DNA from: Actinobacillus vicugnae
GTDB lineage: Bacteria; Pseudomonadota; Gammaproteobacteria; Enterobacterales; Pasteurellaceae
Length of the DNA: 64,000 nucleotides
NCBI RefSeq assembly: GCF_901687125.1
Contig: NZ_CABFJY010000022.1
Location: 124,001 to 188,000 of the forward strand
Reading direction: 5' to 3'
Both the position numbers and the translations under genes were made by a program. The notes below the pieces were generated by a model. That model saw only the letters and a program-made list of their open reading frames with translations, was not told the origin of the DNA and did no database searches. How positions within the stretch are numbered: the stretch's first letter is position 1; each line of letters opens with the position of its first letter. Shown piece by piece: positions 20,078 through 30,677 of the stretch.

Positions 20078-22795
20078 TTAGTTATAGCCCATCATCCTTA
20101 ATAAACTACGGGTATATTCAATGGCTTCACTGCGGTTTGCCACGCCAATTTTTTGATATAAATTGCGAATATGGGTTTTAATTGTAGTAATCGCCACCAC
20201 TAATTCCTGTGAAATTTGCTCATTACTGTAGCCCGAATAAATCAGCCCTAACACTTGCCATTCTCGAGCGGTAAGTGGGCTAATTTTTAACAATTCAGGT
20301 ACTTGTGGATTTTTCAGCAAGTTATTTACAAACTCCTCATCAAAGTGAGCAAATTTATGTCGATTATGCTGATTAATACTACGCAAAATAAATTGTGCTT
20401 TATGGATCGCAAGCTCATCTAATACATTGAGTTGTAGCAGTTGGCGGATTTGTTGCGCCATTAAATCGCCTTCAATCACAAAAGCGCTAATAAAATTAGT
20501 TTGTTGTGAAAGATTCAACGCCCGAATCAAATCTTTTTGCGCGAGATCTGCTCTACCTTGGCGATAAAACACTCGGTTGCGTAAAATCAATGCGCGCTGT
20601 GTATCGCTGATTAAATTAAAGGTAGCAGAAGTTTGTAACAAGCGGTTTAAAATATCTAACGCTTGTTCAAAGTTATCTTGCAATAAATAACAACGTGCAA
20701 TATTGCGCCATTGGCGTTGTAAAAAGTGATTGTTTTCTTGTGCTGGTAAACTTACTTGGGTCAGCCAGCTTTCCAGATGTGATTTATCATCACTGATTTG
20801 CCAATAGAGCATTTGCACTTCATCAAAGGTTGAGCGCCAATCCCAATGTACTGCGTGTGAAATAATTAAATTACGGCACTGCTCCAATAGACGTCCTGCA
20901 TTATTTAAATCACCTTTGGTAAGCGAAACTTTCGCTAATAATGCTAAACAATGTGCTTGCTCTCCTTCTTTTTCCAGTACTTCAATGCCTGCATTAGCCA
21001 TTGCTTCTGCTTGGTCTAAATGGTGCCACTCCCATAAAATTTGCCCTTTCAAACGCAATAAAAATTCATGCATTGGAATTTGATGCAAATGCTGTGCTTG
21101 TAAAGTGGTGTCTTTTAAAAGATCGTATGCTGATTGCCAGAAACCTTGTGCCGATAAAATTTCAGCCTGTTGTAATTTTGACCACAACCACTGATGATAA
21201 GCTTTTTGCTCCAATGCCATTTTTTCTACTTTTTGCATTTGTGCCAAGCCTTCTTTTAAATAGCCTCGACAATGTTGCGCTTCGCCAATAATTGAATTTG
21301 CCACAATTTGTGCATAGCCAAAATTGGATGATAAATGTACCAATGCCTGTTTCGCTAAAGTATAAGCTTGCTCATCATTACCTTCATTAATCGCCACTTG
21401 CGCTTTTAATGCATCGAAACGTGACTGTAAATCCGCAACAAGCGGTTGATTTGGCTGAAATTTTTGCAAAATACCTGACACCTCCTGATGGCGGTGCTGG
21501 CTTTGCGCAAGCCATGCTTTTAGCAATACTAAATTTGAATCTTGCCAAAGTTGCTCCGCCGAAAGTAGCGCAAGACAATCTTCCAATAATTTTAGTTGAC
21601 CTTGATGAAATAGCTCCCAGCCATATTCTTGCAAAATAGCGTATAACGTTTGAGAGTCTTCTAACATTTGCGCATGATAAAGTGCTTCAGAACCATAGCC
21701 CAATTTCAGCCACATCATTGAGGCAGTTTTATGTAGCTCTTGCCATTCAGTTGGCAATTCCAAACGACAGCTTTGTGCTAAGCAAGATGCTAAAATTGGG
21801 TGAAATTTCCACCAAATTTCGCCATCATCATGTAAAATTCGCTGAATAAATAGCCCCATTTTTTCTAATTCATCAAGCTTTTTCACGCCATTTTCATCTT
21901 TAGTGAGTGCTAGCACTAATTTTTCATTCATTGAACGTAAAATAGCGCAACGTTGCATAAATAATTTGAGCTCGGGATCAACGTAATGAAAAACCTCTTC
22001 ATTTAGATAATCAGCAATATGCTGCTGATTTAGCTTCGCAAATAACTTTTCAGGCGAGCGCAATAATTCAGGATTTTGTTTCACGGCAAGGCTGACTAAT
22101 TGCAATGCAGTAGCCCAGCCTTCAACCCGATCACACAGTGAAAACACTTCGTCGTCACTAAGTGGCTCATTAAATTTTGTCGCTAAAAATTGGCGTGTTT
22201 CGCTGGGACTAAAAGCCAACTGGTGAACGTCGATCTCTAATAATTGTTCATGAATCCGCAAATTGGTGATACTTAATGGCGGGGTTAAACGAGATAATAC
22301 AATCAAGCTCATAGTTTGTGGCTGATGTTTAAGCCAAAATCGGATTGCTTCGTGAATTTCGGCATTTTCAATATGATGATAATCATCAATTATCAAATAA
22401 AAATGGCTACGAATTTCAGAAAGTTGAATCAGTAATTGCGAAAAATATTCAACTAAATTGGTTTGGTAAGTAATGCCACTGAAAGATAAATCCGTTGCGT
22501 GCGAAAGGGCTGCGGTAAAATAAGCAGAAAACTGTTCAACTTTATTATCACTTTCGTCAAGCGAATACCAACCAATACGCTGATTTCTAGCTAATTGCTT
22601 TTCTTTCCATTGTGAGATTAGCGTTGTTTTTCCATAGCCTGCAGGCGCCACGACTAATGTGATTGGGTAAAATTCTGCGCGATTTAATTCATTTAATAGT
22701 AACGTGCGCTCCACCATTTCTGTGGCTTTTGCGGTGCGATTCACTTTGCTGGAAATTAATTTGGTTGGAATCAATCTTGAAAATGTTGCTTGCAT
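20078..22795 (-). CDS. malT: MalT, transcriptional activator of the maltose regulon
   Basis: 905 residues; STAND-class ATPase activator turned on by ATP plus maltotriose. N-terminal nucleotide-binding domain with Walker A (VVAPAGYGKTTLISQW, near residue 55) and LVIDDYHHI-type Walker B (LIIDDYHHIENAEIHEA), a winged-helix/helical region, a superhelical sensor domain (about 440-800), and a C-terminal LuxR-type HTH (SPLTAREWQVLGLIYSGYSN, TTIKTHIRNLYQKIGVANR). It matches E. coli MalT (901) end to end. The start has GGAGGA upstream. MalK represses MalT in enterics by direct contact; the MalK regulatory domain here is full length, so that link is plausible. Confidence 0.97.
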   Translation of the reverse strand: MQATFSRLIPTKLISSKVNRTAKATEMVERTLLLNELNRAEFYPITLVVAPAGYGKTTLISQWKEKQLARNQRIGWYSLDESDNKVEQFSAYFTAALSHATDLSFSGITYQTNLVEYFSQLLIQLSEIRSHFYLIIDDYHHIENAEIHEAIRFWLKHQPQTMSLIVLSRLTPPLSITNLRIHEQLLEIDVHQLAFSPSETRQFLATKFNEPLSDDEVFSLCDRVEGWATALQLVSLAVKQNPELLRSPEKLFAKLNQQHIADYLNEEVFHYVDPELKLFMQRCAILRSMNEKLVLALTKDENGVKKLDELEKMGLFIQRILHDDGEIWWKFHPILASCLAQSCRLELPTEWQELHKTASMMWLKLGYGSEALYHAQMLEDSQTLYAILQEYGWELFHQGQLKLLEDCLALLSAEQLWQDSNLVLLKAWLAQSQHRHQEVSGILQKFQPNQPLVADLQSRFDALKAQVAINEGNDEQAYTLAKQALVHLSSNFGYAQIVANSIIGEAQHCRGYLKEGLAQMQKVEKMALEQKAYHQWLWSKLQQAEILSAQGFWQSAYDLLKDTTLQAQHLHQIPMHEFLLRLKGQILWEWHHLDQAEAMANAGIEVLEKEGEQAHCLALLAKVSLTKGDLNNAGRLLEQCRNLIISHAVHWDWRSTFDEVQMLYWQISDDKSHLESWLTQVSLPAQENNHFLQRQWRNIARCYLLQDNFEQALDILNRLLQTSATFNLISDTQRALILRNRVFYRQGRADLAQKDLIRALNLSQQTNFISAFVIEGDLMAQQIRQLLQLNVLDELAIHKAQFILRSINQHNRHKFAHFDEEFVNNLLKNPQVPELLKISPLTAREWQVLGLIYSGYSNEQISQELVVAITTIKTHIRNLYQKIGVANRSEAIEYTRSLLRMMGYN

Positions 22796-22814
22796 TTATC
22801 CTCCACTACATACA

Positions 22815-22845
22815 TTAGGCGCTGTTGTTCTTTTCCTGCGCCTAA
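22815..22845 (-). promoter_or_regulatory. Hairpin in the malT 5' leader
   Basis: TTAGGCGC (22815-22822) and GCGCCTAA (22838-22845) pair perfectly around a 15-nt loop, about 20 bp upstream of the malT start. Possible leader-RNA control or an operator; unassigned. Confidence 0.4.
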
Positions 22846-22891
22846 AATAATTTTAGCAATATTCTTCCCATTTGATCAGCAAAATAAAAAA

Positions 22892-22912
22892 GCCACTAGA
22901 AACTCCAGTGGC
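22892..22912 (-). terminator. Terminator of the malK-lamB-malM operon
   Basis: GCCACT (22892-22897) and AGTGGC (22907-22912) form a short stem with additional inner pairs, followed on the minus strand by a T-rich run (22881-22891). Confidence 0.75.
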
Positions 22913-22933
22913 AAAATAACAATGAAAAAAACA

Positions 22934-23821
22934 CTATTTGTTGGTAGAAACTTGTTTTAAGAAAATTTGGCGAGGGGTCGAAAGCCCTAACTGCTCCGCC
23001 TCATTAACCAAATTCATCGCTTTATTAATATCGTTATTTTTAAGCGCGTTGGTTACTGCTTGATTAAAATATTGCTCGGTAGTTTGTTCTACCGCTTTTG
23101 GTTTTGCCATTTTTTGTGGATTTTTGACCGCTTGTTTTTCTGTTCCTACTGTTTGAGAAGCAGTCGTTTTTGCTTCAAATAATGCCCCGCCATTGACCAC
23201 ATTGCCTAAGCCAACAAATTGGGTACTTTGTATACCATCGACATTAATTTGGATCTGTCCTGCGTTCGTATGTTTTACGATTAAATCCGCAATTGCGGGT
23301 GGTTGGTTGCCTTTGGCTTTGGCATATAGTTTAGCTGGGTGAGTAAATTTAGTTTGCCCTGCTAAATCTTGTTCGGTGGTATAAATCAACAAATAAATAA
23401 AATCTTGTCCTGTGGCAGGAGTAAGACTTAATTCTGTCTGAACTTGTCCGCCTTCAAAACCTCGTTCTTCTACCACTTTAAATTGTGAAGCGGGATAAGT
23501 GAGCGACTCATTAAAATTTGAATCTAATACCAATACATTTGGGATAAAAATGTGGTTGTTATCCACCACTAAACTGCTAATTTTGATTTTTAATGTGCCT
23601 TGATTAGCAGGAATTTTATAACCAATCACCGCACTATTGGTGCCTGCTAAGGTTTGGCTGAATGAGCGAATTTGTTTTTCTGAAAGCTCACTGACCATTT
23701 TTTGTGAGAAGTTTACATCTTGCCAACCAAAACGGCTTAAATCAGCCTTAGAGGGCATGTTAGCCATCACACCTGATGTGAATAAAACACTTGATAAAAA
23801 TACTGCGATTTTGGTTTTCAT
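22934..23821 (-). CDS. malM: Maltose operon periplasmic protein MalM
   Basis: 295 residues with an N-terminal signal peptide (KIAVFLSSVLFTSGVMANM; cleavage near residue 21). Last gene of malK-lamB-malM, as in enterics, at similar length to E. coli MalM (306). Segments DVNFSQKMVSELSEKQIRSF and IPNVLVLDSNFNESLTYPAS fit the family; a Lys/Gln-rich linker near 215-240 precedes a short helical C-terminus. Periplasmic; molecular role unknown (not needed for maltose transport in E. coli). Confidence 0.9.
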   Translation of the reverse strand: MKTKIAVFLSSVLFTSGVMANMPSKADLSRFGWQDVNFSQKMVSELSEKQIRSFSQTLAGTNSAVIGYKIPANQGTLKIKISSLVVDNNHIFIPNVLVLDSNFNESLTYPASQFKVVEERGFEGGQVQTELSLTPATGQDFIYLLIYTTEQDLAGQTKFTHPAKLYAKAKGNQPPAIADLIVKHTNAGQIQINVDGIQSTQFVGLGNVVNGGALFEAKTTASQTVGTEKQAVKNPQKMAKPKAVEQTTEQYFNQAVTNALKNNDINKAMNLVNEAEQLGLSTPRQIFLKQVSTNK

Positions 23822-23986
23822 TTTTTGTACCTTTTAGGTTGAAAGCCCGCCATTTATGGCAGATAATTTTAATTGGGAGAGGGATAACCTCTTCCGATTC
23901 AGAGCAACCCATAGAGCCTAGCTGTGTGAGGCTCAGTGAGTTGAAACATAAATGCTTCTCCAACTTTATCTTTCTTATGTATAAAA

Positions 23987-24006
23987 GGGGCGTAACATTA
24001 CGCCCC
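23987..24006 (-). repeat. Intergenic hairpin between lamB and malM
   Basis: GGGGCGTA (23987-23994), loop ACAT, TACGCCCC (23999-24006), followed on the minus strand by TTTT. A second small hairpin (GAGCCT/AGGCTC, 23914-23934) lies further on. Probably lowers malM expression and stabilises upstream lamB mRNA. Confidence 0.65.
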
Positions 24007-24015
24007 AACTTGGTT

Positions 24016-25308
<1,293 letters not shown>

Positions 25309-25357
25309 TCAGACAGTTTTTTTCATTCTTAAAATTTCAGGGAAACCCTTAAGACGT

Positions 25358-26497
25358 TTATACACCTTGCTCTACAAATAAACGCTTACACGCTGTGCCA
25401 TCTTCACGGAAAAGATGGCAACGATTCGGATTAATACCAATTGACATTGAATCGCCTTCTTTCACTAATACAATGTCATTTTGACGATAAACTAAACTTT
25501 GTTTAATAGGTGGCATTTCGATATGCACTTGTGTTTCATTACCTAGCTGCTCAACTACTTTTACCACACCTGAAATGCTTACTTCACTTTGATCACTTGG
25601 AAGTAAATGCTCAGGTCGAATACCGAGAGAGAGGTTATCGCCCACTTTTACACCATGACTTTCTACTGGCACCCAGAAATTTAAATGAGTTGAATCTGGT
25701 AGCTCAATTTTTACCCCACCTTCACGCACATCAATGACTCGTACAGGTAAAAAATTCATTTTTGGAGAACCAATAAAGCCAGCTACAAAACGATTGGCTG
25801 GATAGTGATAAAGTTCCAAAGGCTTACCTACTTGTGCCACATTAGTTGAAAGGTTGCTCCCTGCAGAAAGGGCTTGTAACACTACAATTTTGTCGGCAAG
25901 TGTCATCGCTTCAATTTGATCGTGGGTTACATAAATCATGGTTCTACCCAATTTTTTATGTAATTTGGAAATTTCTACCCGCATTTGTACGCGCAAGGCT
26001 GCATCTAAATTCGAAAGCGGTTCATCTAATAAAAAGACTTCAGGTTGTGAGACTAAAGTACGTCCAATCGCCACACGCTGACGCTGACCACCTGACAATT
26101 CTTTTGGTTTACGTGTAAGTAAATGTGCCAGTTGCAAAATTTCTGCTACTTGATTTACACGCTGAGTGATTTCTTGTTTTTTTGCGCCAGCCAGTTTTAA
26201 GCCAAATGACATATTCTCAGCCACAGAAAGATGTGGGTAGAGTGCATAAGATTGGAACACCATACCAATATTACGATCTGCAGGTGGTACATCATTCATT
26301 CGTTTATCACCAATAAAAAGATCACCTGAGGTAATTTCTTCTAAGCCTGCGATCATGCGTAACACAGTTGATTTGCCACAGCCTGATGGACCAACAAAAA
26401 CGACAAATTCGCCATCTTTAATCTCTAAATTCACATTTTTAGAAATATGTACATTGCCATAGGATTTGCACACGTTTACCAATCGTACATCTGTCAT
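25358..26497 (-). CDS. malK: Maltose/maltodextrin import ATP-binding protein MalK
   Basis: 379 residues. ATPase domain with Walker [11 protein letters not shown]-loop [14 protein letters not shown], signature [13 protein letters not shown], Walker [14 protein letters not shown] and H-loop [15 protein letters not shown], all intact. The C-terminal OB-fold regulatory domain (about 240-379) is present; in E. coli it contacts MalT and enzyme IIA-Glc. The dimer powers MalFG. First gene of malK-lamB-malM, divergent from malE across a 322-bp control region. Confidence 0.97.
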   Translation of the reverse strand: MTDVRLVNVCKSYGNVHISKNVNLEIKDGEFVVFVGPSGCGKSTVLRMIAGLEEITSGDLFIGDKRMNDVPPADRNIGMVFQSYALYPHLSVAENMSFGLKLAGAKKQEITQRVNQVAEILQLAHLLTRKPKELSGGQRQRVAIGRTLVSQPEVFLLDEPLSNLDAALRVQMRVEISKLHKKLGRTMIYVTHDQIEAMTLADKIVVLQALSAGSNLSTNVAQVGKPLELYHYPANRFVAGFIGSPKMNFLPVRVIDVREGGVKIELPDSTHLNFWVPVESHGVKVGDNLSLGIRPEHLLPSDQSEVSISGVVKVVEQLGNETQVHIEMPPIKQSLVYRQNDIVLVKEGDSMSIGINPNRCHLFREDGTACKRLFVEQGV

Positions 26498-26613
26498 GTT
26501 TTTGTCCTCTCCAATTTAAATTTGCTTGGTAGTTTACGGATTTTTATGCTTTCCACATCATACTTTCGATAATTTTTTTCATTGCTCAAGTTTATGTTTT
26601 TATTCTGTTTTTT

Positions 26614-26629
26614 TGTGAATTAGATCACA
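26614..26629. promoter_or_regulatory. CRP-cAMP site 1 (malK/malE)
   Basis: TGTGAATTAGATCACA is a perfect match to TGTGA-N6-TCACA. It lies in the divergent malK/malE region, 33 bp (about three helical turns) centre-to-centre from site 2. Confidence 0.85.
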
Positions 26630-26646
26630 AAAAAATGCTTGAAAAG

Positions 26647-26662
26647 TGTGATCGATTTCACA
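26647..26662. promoter_or_regulatory. CRP-cAMP site 2 (malK/malE)
   Basis: TGTGATCGATTTCACA, also a perfect TGTGA-N6-TCACA match. A weaker third copy, TGTGAACTAAATCAAT, lies at 26686-26701. E. coli malKp/malEp likewise use several CRP sites between the promoters. Confidence 0.85.
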
Positions 26663-26668
26663 AAAAAA

Positions 26669-26680
26669 GCAAACGTTTGC
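26669..26680. promoter_or_regulatory. LacI/PurR-type palindrome in the malK/malE region
   Basis: GCAAACGTTTGC is a perfect 12-bp palindrome with the central CG typical of LacI-family operators. It fits the PurR consensus ANGCAAACGTTTNCNT with one mismatch. It lies between CRP sites 2 and 3. The regulator is unknown. Confidence 0.55.
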
Positions 26681-26713
26681 AAATCTGTGAACTAAATCAA
26701 TAAATTCAGTTAT

Positions 26714-26761
26714 AGGGAGGAGAGAGGGGGAGGATGAAATGACAAAAGAATTTTTTATTAT
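26714..26761 (+). promoter_or_regulatory. malE promoter with two MalT-box-like sites
   Basis: Two direct repeats resemble the MalT box GGGGA(T/G)GAGG: 26714-26723 (8 of 10) and GGGGAGGATG at 26727-26736 (9 of 10), 13 bp apart. A -10-like TATTAT stands at 26756-26761, placing the proximal box near -37, the usual MalT position. Confidence 0.7.
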
Positions 26762-26819
26762 GTTATGCGTAAAAGGTCAGAAAACTGATCTACTTGTCAA
26801 ATCAAATGAGGAAAACCCT

Positions 26820-28004
26820 ATGAAAAAACTCACTAAAACCGCATTAGCTGTATTAACTGGACTCTGTGTTGCTCAAGGCGTCAATGCAAAAATTGTGGAA
26901 GGTCAGCTCAATATTTGGATTAGTGCCGATAAGGGCTATAACGGCCTAGCTGAAGTAGGTAAAAAATTTGAAGCAGAAACAGGCGTAAAAGTAGTAGTAG
27001 AACACCCTGGAAAATTAGAAGAATTATTCTCACAAGTTGCTTCAACTGGCGATGGCCCTGATGTCATTATTTTTGCTCACGACCGTTTCGGTGGCTATGC
27101 GCAAGCAGGCTTACTTGCTGAAGTAAAACCAAGTGCTGAATTTAAAGCAAAATTATCAGATATTGGTTGGGAAGCAAATAAATATAACGGTAAACAGATC
27201 GCATACCCAATCGCAATTGAAGCAATTTCTTTAATTTATAACAAAGATCTCGTTGCGACGCCACCGAAAACTTGGGAAGAAATTGAACAGCTAGATAAAG
27301 ATCTTAAAGCTAAAGGTAAGAGCGCAATTATGTGGAATTTACAAGAACCGTATTTCACATGGCCGGTCATTTCATCTCAAGGCGCTTATGCATTTAAAGT
27401 GACACCAAATGGTTATGATGTAAAAGATATTGGTGTAAATAACGAAGGTGCACAAAAAGGTTTACAATTTGTGGTTGATCTCGTAAACAAAAAAGTGATT
27501 AATGCCGATATGGATTATGCGGTTTCAGAAGCGGCATTTAATAAAGGTAATACCGCTTTAACCATTAATGGTCCATGGTCTTGGGCAAATATCGAAAAAA
27601 GCGGAATCAATTATGGTGTAGCGGTTTTACCTACCCTTAATGGCAAAGCCTCTAAACCATTTGTTGGTGTATTAAGCGCAGCGGTAAATGCTTCTAGCCC
27701 AAATCAAGATTTAGCTAAAGAGTTCTTAGAAAACTATTTATTAACCGATGAAGGATTAACCACGGTAAATAAAGATGCTCCATTAGGCGCTGTTGCGCTG
27801 AAATCTTTCCAAGAAAAATTAGCGAAAGATCCTCGTATTGCAGCAACAATGACAAATGCAGAAAATGGTGAAATTATGCCAAATATTCCGCAAATGAGTC
27901 GTTTCTGGTATTCAGAAAAAGCGGCAATTAATAATGCAACTACAGGTCGTCAATCAGTAAAAGCGGCGCTTGATGAAGCACAAGCAAAAATCGAAAAAGA
28001 ATAG
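26820..28004 (+). CDS. malE: Maltose/maltodextrin-binding periplasmic protein
   Basis: 394 residues. Signal peptide [23 protein letters not shown], mature start [20 protein letters not shown] as in E. coli MalE. The ligand-site and fold segments [50 protein letters not shown] and [26 protein letters not shown] are retained. The start is ATG at 26820 with GAGG upstream; a longer in-frame reading frame from 26739 begins at the MalT boxes and would spoil the signal peptide. First gene of malEFG-malQ. Confidence 0.97.
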   Translation: MKKLTKTALAVLTGLCVAQGVNAKIVEGQLNIWISADKGYNGLAEVGKKFEAETGVKVVVEHPGKLEELFSQVASTGDGPDVIIFAHDRFGGYAQAGLLAEVKPSAEFKAKLSDIGWEANKYNGKQIAYPIAIEAISLIYNKDLVATPPKTWEEIEQLDKDLKAKGKSAIMWNLQEPYFTWPVISSQGAYAFKVTPNGYDVKDIGVNNEGAQKGLQFVVDLVNKKVINADMDYAVSEAAFNKGNTALTINGPWSWANIEKSGINYGVAVLPTLNGKASKPFVGVLSAAVNASSPNQDLAKEFLENYLLTDEGLTTVNKDAPLGAVALKSFQEKLAKDPRIAATMTNAENGEIMPNIPQMSRFWYSEKAAINNATTGRQSVKAALDEAQAKIEKE

Positions 28005-28023
28005 TTCTTGCTAATCTCTTGTC

Positions 28024-28045
28024 AGGACGCCATTAATGGCGTCCT
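28024..28045 (+). repeat. Palindromic hairpin between malE and malF
   Basis: A perfect 22-bp palindrome (core GGACGCCATTAATGGCGTCC, 28025-28044) starts 20 bp after the malE stop. No T-run follows. In E. coli a REP hairpin at the same place protects malE mRNA and keeps MalE in excess over MalF. Confidence 0.75.
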
Positions 28046-28079
28046 ATATCTCCCATCAACAAACTTAGGGGAAACAACT

Positions 28080-29630
28080 ATGCCAACATCAAATACAATG
28101 CCCCCTTCCCAACTTTGGGCTAAACGTCTCTTTATCGGATTACTTTATCTACTTTCTTTCTATCTCGTATTCACTATTTATTTGCAAGGTGAAATCTTGT
28201 TTGCATTGCTGGTATTAGTGGTTGTCACAGCGGGGATTTATATTTTTTCAAATCAAGCAACTTATCGTTGGCGCTATGTCTATCCTGGTGTTGCTGCCAT
28301 GGGAATTTTTGTGCTATTTCCATTGATTTGCACCGTTGTGATTGCGTTTACTAATTACAGTGGCTCAAACCAACTCAATTTCGAACAAGTTGTTCGTCAG
28401 TTACAAAGCCAAACCTATGCTTCAGGTGAACACTTAAATTTCAAGTTATTACAAGCGGGCGAGAATCAGTATCAAATTGCACTAACTAATCCTAATTCGC
28501 AAAAAAATTACCTTTCTGAACCGCTTGTATTCGACACACTTCCTGAAGAATTAACGATGAATGAAGTGGAGCAACTGCCAAATAGCGCTGTTGCACCATT
28601 AAAAGCAGTGACGCAAAACAGAACGAAATTACAAGCAATAAAAGTACTATTGCCAACTGAACAAATTGTGACGATGAGCTCGCTTCGTCAATTTGCAGAG
28701 CAAAAAGCTCGCTATCACTTTGATGGGCAAACCCAAATTTTAACCAATCATGAAACGGGCGAACGTTATAAACCAAATGATGATATTGGCTTTTTTCAAC
28801 CTATTGATGAACAAGGGCAATTTATTGGTAACCGTCTAGAACCAGGCTATACCGTTTCAGTTGGTTGGCAAAACTTTGTCAAAATTCTCACCGATGATGG
28901 CGTACAAGAACCATTTATTAAAATTTTTATCTGGACTGTGGTGTTTGCGCTTTTAACGGTCATTTTTACTACGCTACTCGGCATGGTTTTTGCTTCATTA
29001 GTGCAATGGGAGGCGCTAAAAGGCAAAGCAGTTTATCGCTTACTACTGATCTTGCCTTATGCTGTACCAGGCTTTATTTCAATCTTGGTATTCAAAGGGT
29101 TATTTAACCAAAGTTTTGGTGAAATTAACCTTATCTTGAATCAATTATTCGGCATTCGCCCAGAATGGTTTAATGATCCATTTTTAGCTAAAGCGATGTT
29201 GCTGATTGTGAATACTTGGCTCGGTTACCCTTATATGATGATTGTGTGCATGGGCTTACTTAAAGCGATTCCACATGATTTATACGAAGCTTCCGCTATT
29301 GATGGCGCAACGGTATGGCAAAACTTCACCAAAATTACGATGCCATTATTAGTTAAACCGCTTATGCCATTAATGATTGCAAGTTTTGCTTTCAACTTTA
29401 ATAACTTCGTACTTATTCAATTATTAACTAACGGTGGGCCAAATATGGTGGGAACAACCACCCCAGCAGGGCATACCGACTTATTAGTAAGTTATACCTA
29501 TCGTATTGCCTTTGAAGGCAGTGGCACGCAAGATTTTGGCTTAGCTGCTGCGATTGCTGTGATCATCTTCTTACTGGTAAGTGGATTAGCTTTATTCCAA
29601 ATCAGAATGACTAAATTATCACAAGACTAG
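28080..29630 (+). CDS. malF: Maltose transport permease MalF
   Basis: 516 residues, inner membrane, E. coli MalF being 514. Three N-terminal helices (about 15-110), the large periplasmic P2 loop between about residues 115 and 275 typical of MalF, then the permease core. The EAA loop that contacts MalK is EASAIDGATVWQNFTKITMPLL-like (near residue 405). The ending segment LVSYTYRIAFEGSGTQDFGL is conserved. The start is ATG at 28080 with AGGGG upstream. Confidence 0.97.
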   Translation: MPTSNTMPPSQLWAKRLFIGLLYLLSFYLVFTIYLQGEILFALLVLVVVTAGIYIFSNQATYRWRYVYPGVAAMGIFVLFPLICTVVIAFTNYSGSNQLNFEQVVRQLQSQTYASGEHLNFKLLQAGENQYQIALTNPNSQKNYLSEPLVFDTLPEELTMNEVEQLPNSAVAPLKAVTQNRTKLQAIKVLLPTEQIVTMSSLRQFAEQKARYHFDGQTQILTNHETGERYKPNDDIGFFQPIDEQGQFIGNRLEPGYTVSVGWQNFVKILTDDGVQEPFIKIFIWTVVFALLTVIFTTLLGMVFASLVQWEALKGKAVYRLLLILPYAVPGFISILVFKGLFNQSFGEINLILNQLFGIRPEWFNDPFLAKAMLLIVNTWLGYPYMMIVCMGLLKAIPHDLYEASAIDGATVWQNFTKITMPLLVKPLMPLMIASFAFNFNNFVLIQLLTNGGPNMVGTTTPAGHTDLLVSYTYRIAFEGSGTQDFGLAAAIAVIIFLLVSGLALFQIRMTKLSQD

Positions 29631-29643
29631 TTTTACACTTCCT

Positions 29644-29669
29644 TGCCCTTTCAGCATATAGAAAGGGCA
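29644..29669 (+). repeat. Hairpin between malF and malG
   Basis: TGCCCTTTC (29644-29652) pairs perfectly with GAAAGGGCA (29661-29669), 8-nt loop, no T-run. Likely an mRNA-stability element, not a full terminator. Confidence 0.65.
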
Positions 29670-29687
29670 TTAAAGAGGATATTCATT

Positions 29688-30578
29688 ATGGCTATTGTTC
29701 AACCTAAATCCATGAAATTGCGTTTGTTTTCTACGCACCTTTTTTTAATCTGCTTTTGTGCTGTGATTTTATTCCCGATGCTGATGATTATCGGTATTTC
29801 GTTACGCCCTGGTAATTTAGCAATCGGTGAATTGATTCCAAGTGAAATTTCACTAGAGCATTGGAAATTAGCACTTGGCATCAGCGTCATACACGCAGAT
29901 GGTAGCGTAACGCCACCGCCATTCCCCGTATTACTTTGGTTATGGAACTCTGTAAAAGTAGCGGGAATCACGGCATTAATTACATTGGCACTTTCCACCA
30001 CCGCAGCTTATGCATTCGCTCGCTTACGCTTTGCGGGTAAGAGCGTGTTGTTGAAGTCAATGTTGATTTTCCAAATGTTCCCTGCAGTGCTTTCATTGGT
30101 TGCATTATATGCGTTATTTGACCGCTTAAGCGACTATATTCCGTTCTTAGGGTTAAATACACATGGTGGGGTAATCTTTGCTTATTTAGGTGGGATTGCA
30201 ATGCACGTTTGGACCATCAAAGGCTATTTTGAAACAATTGATAAATCGCTAGAAGAAGCCGCCGCACTTGATGGTGCAAGCCCATGGCAAACTTTCCGCT
30301 TAATTTTATTACCACTTTCTGTACCAATTTTAGCGGTAGTATTTATCTTGTCATTTATCTCAAGCATTATCGAAGTCCCTGTCGCTTCACTCTTGTTGCG
30401 TGATGTAGAAAACTACACTCTCGCAGTTGGTATGCAGCAATATTTGCATCCACAAAATTATCTTTGGGGTGATTTTGCTGCTGCCGCAATTTTGTCGGCG
30501 ATTCCAATTACCCTCGTATTCTTATTGGCACAGCGTTGGTTAGTCGGTGGCTTAACCGCTGGTGGAGTAAAAGGCTAA
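29688..30578 (+). CDS. malG: Maltose transport permease MalG
   Basis: 296 residues, exactly the E. coli MalG length, six membrane segments. The EAA loop is [20 protein letters not shown]; the C-terminus [16 protein letters not shown] includes the MalG tail that reaches the maltose site. The start is ATG at 29688 with AGAGG upstream; an in-frame start at 29643 overlaps the hairpin and has no ribosome site. Confidence 0.97.
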   Translation: MAIVQPKSMKLRLFSTHLFLICFCAVILFPMLMIIGISLRPGNLAIGELIPSEISLEHWKLALGISVIHADGSVTPPPFPVLLWLWNSVKVAGITALITLALSTTAAYAFARLRFAGKSVLLKSMLIFQMFPAVLSLVALYALFDRLSDYIPFLGLNTHGGVIFAYLGGIAMHVWTIKGYFETIDKSLEEAAALDGASPWQTFRLILLPLSVPILAVVFILSFISSIIEVPVASLLLRDVENYTLAVGMQQYLHPQNYLWGDFAAAAILSAIPITLVFLLAQRWLVGGLTAGGVKG

Positions 30579-30587
30579 ACCGTAATG

Positions 30588-30608
30588 ATCGGAGGAGCCT
30601 CCTCCGAT
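30588..30608 (+). promoter_or_regulatory. GGAGGA hairpin between malG and malQ
   Basis: ATCGGAGGA (30588-30596), loop GCC, TCCTCCGAT (30600-30608). The bottom strand reads TCGGAGGAGG, 8 of 10 to the MalT box; the top strand 7 of 10. Could be an mRNA hairpin, an internal MalT site, or both; no strong -10 follows at the right distance. Confidence 0.4.
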
Positions 30609-30677
30609 TTGCAAAAAATTAGTAAAAAATGACCGCTTGTAAGGCTATCCTTACACAAGCAAAAAAGGAAAATAACA

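Noticed and set aside
26739..26819. In-frame upstream extension of malE from ATG 26739
   Set aside because: It begins at the MalT boxes and covers the -10 element, has no ribosome site, and would place 27 residues before a perfect signal peptide.
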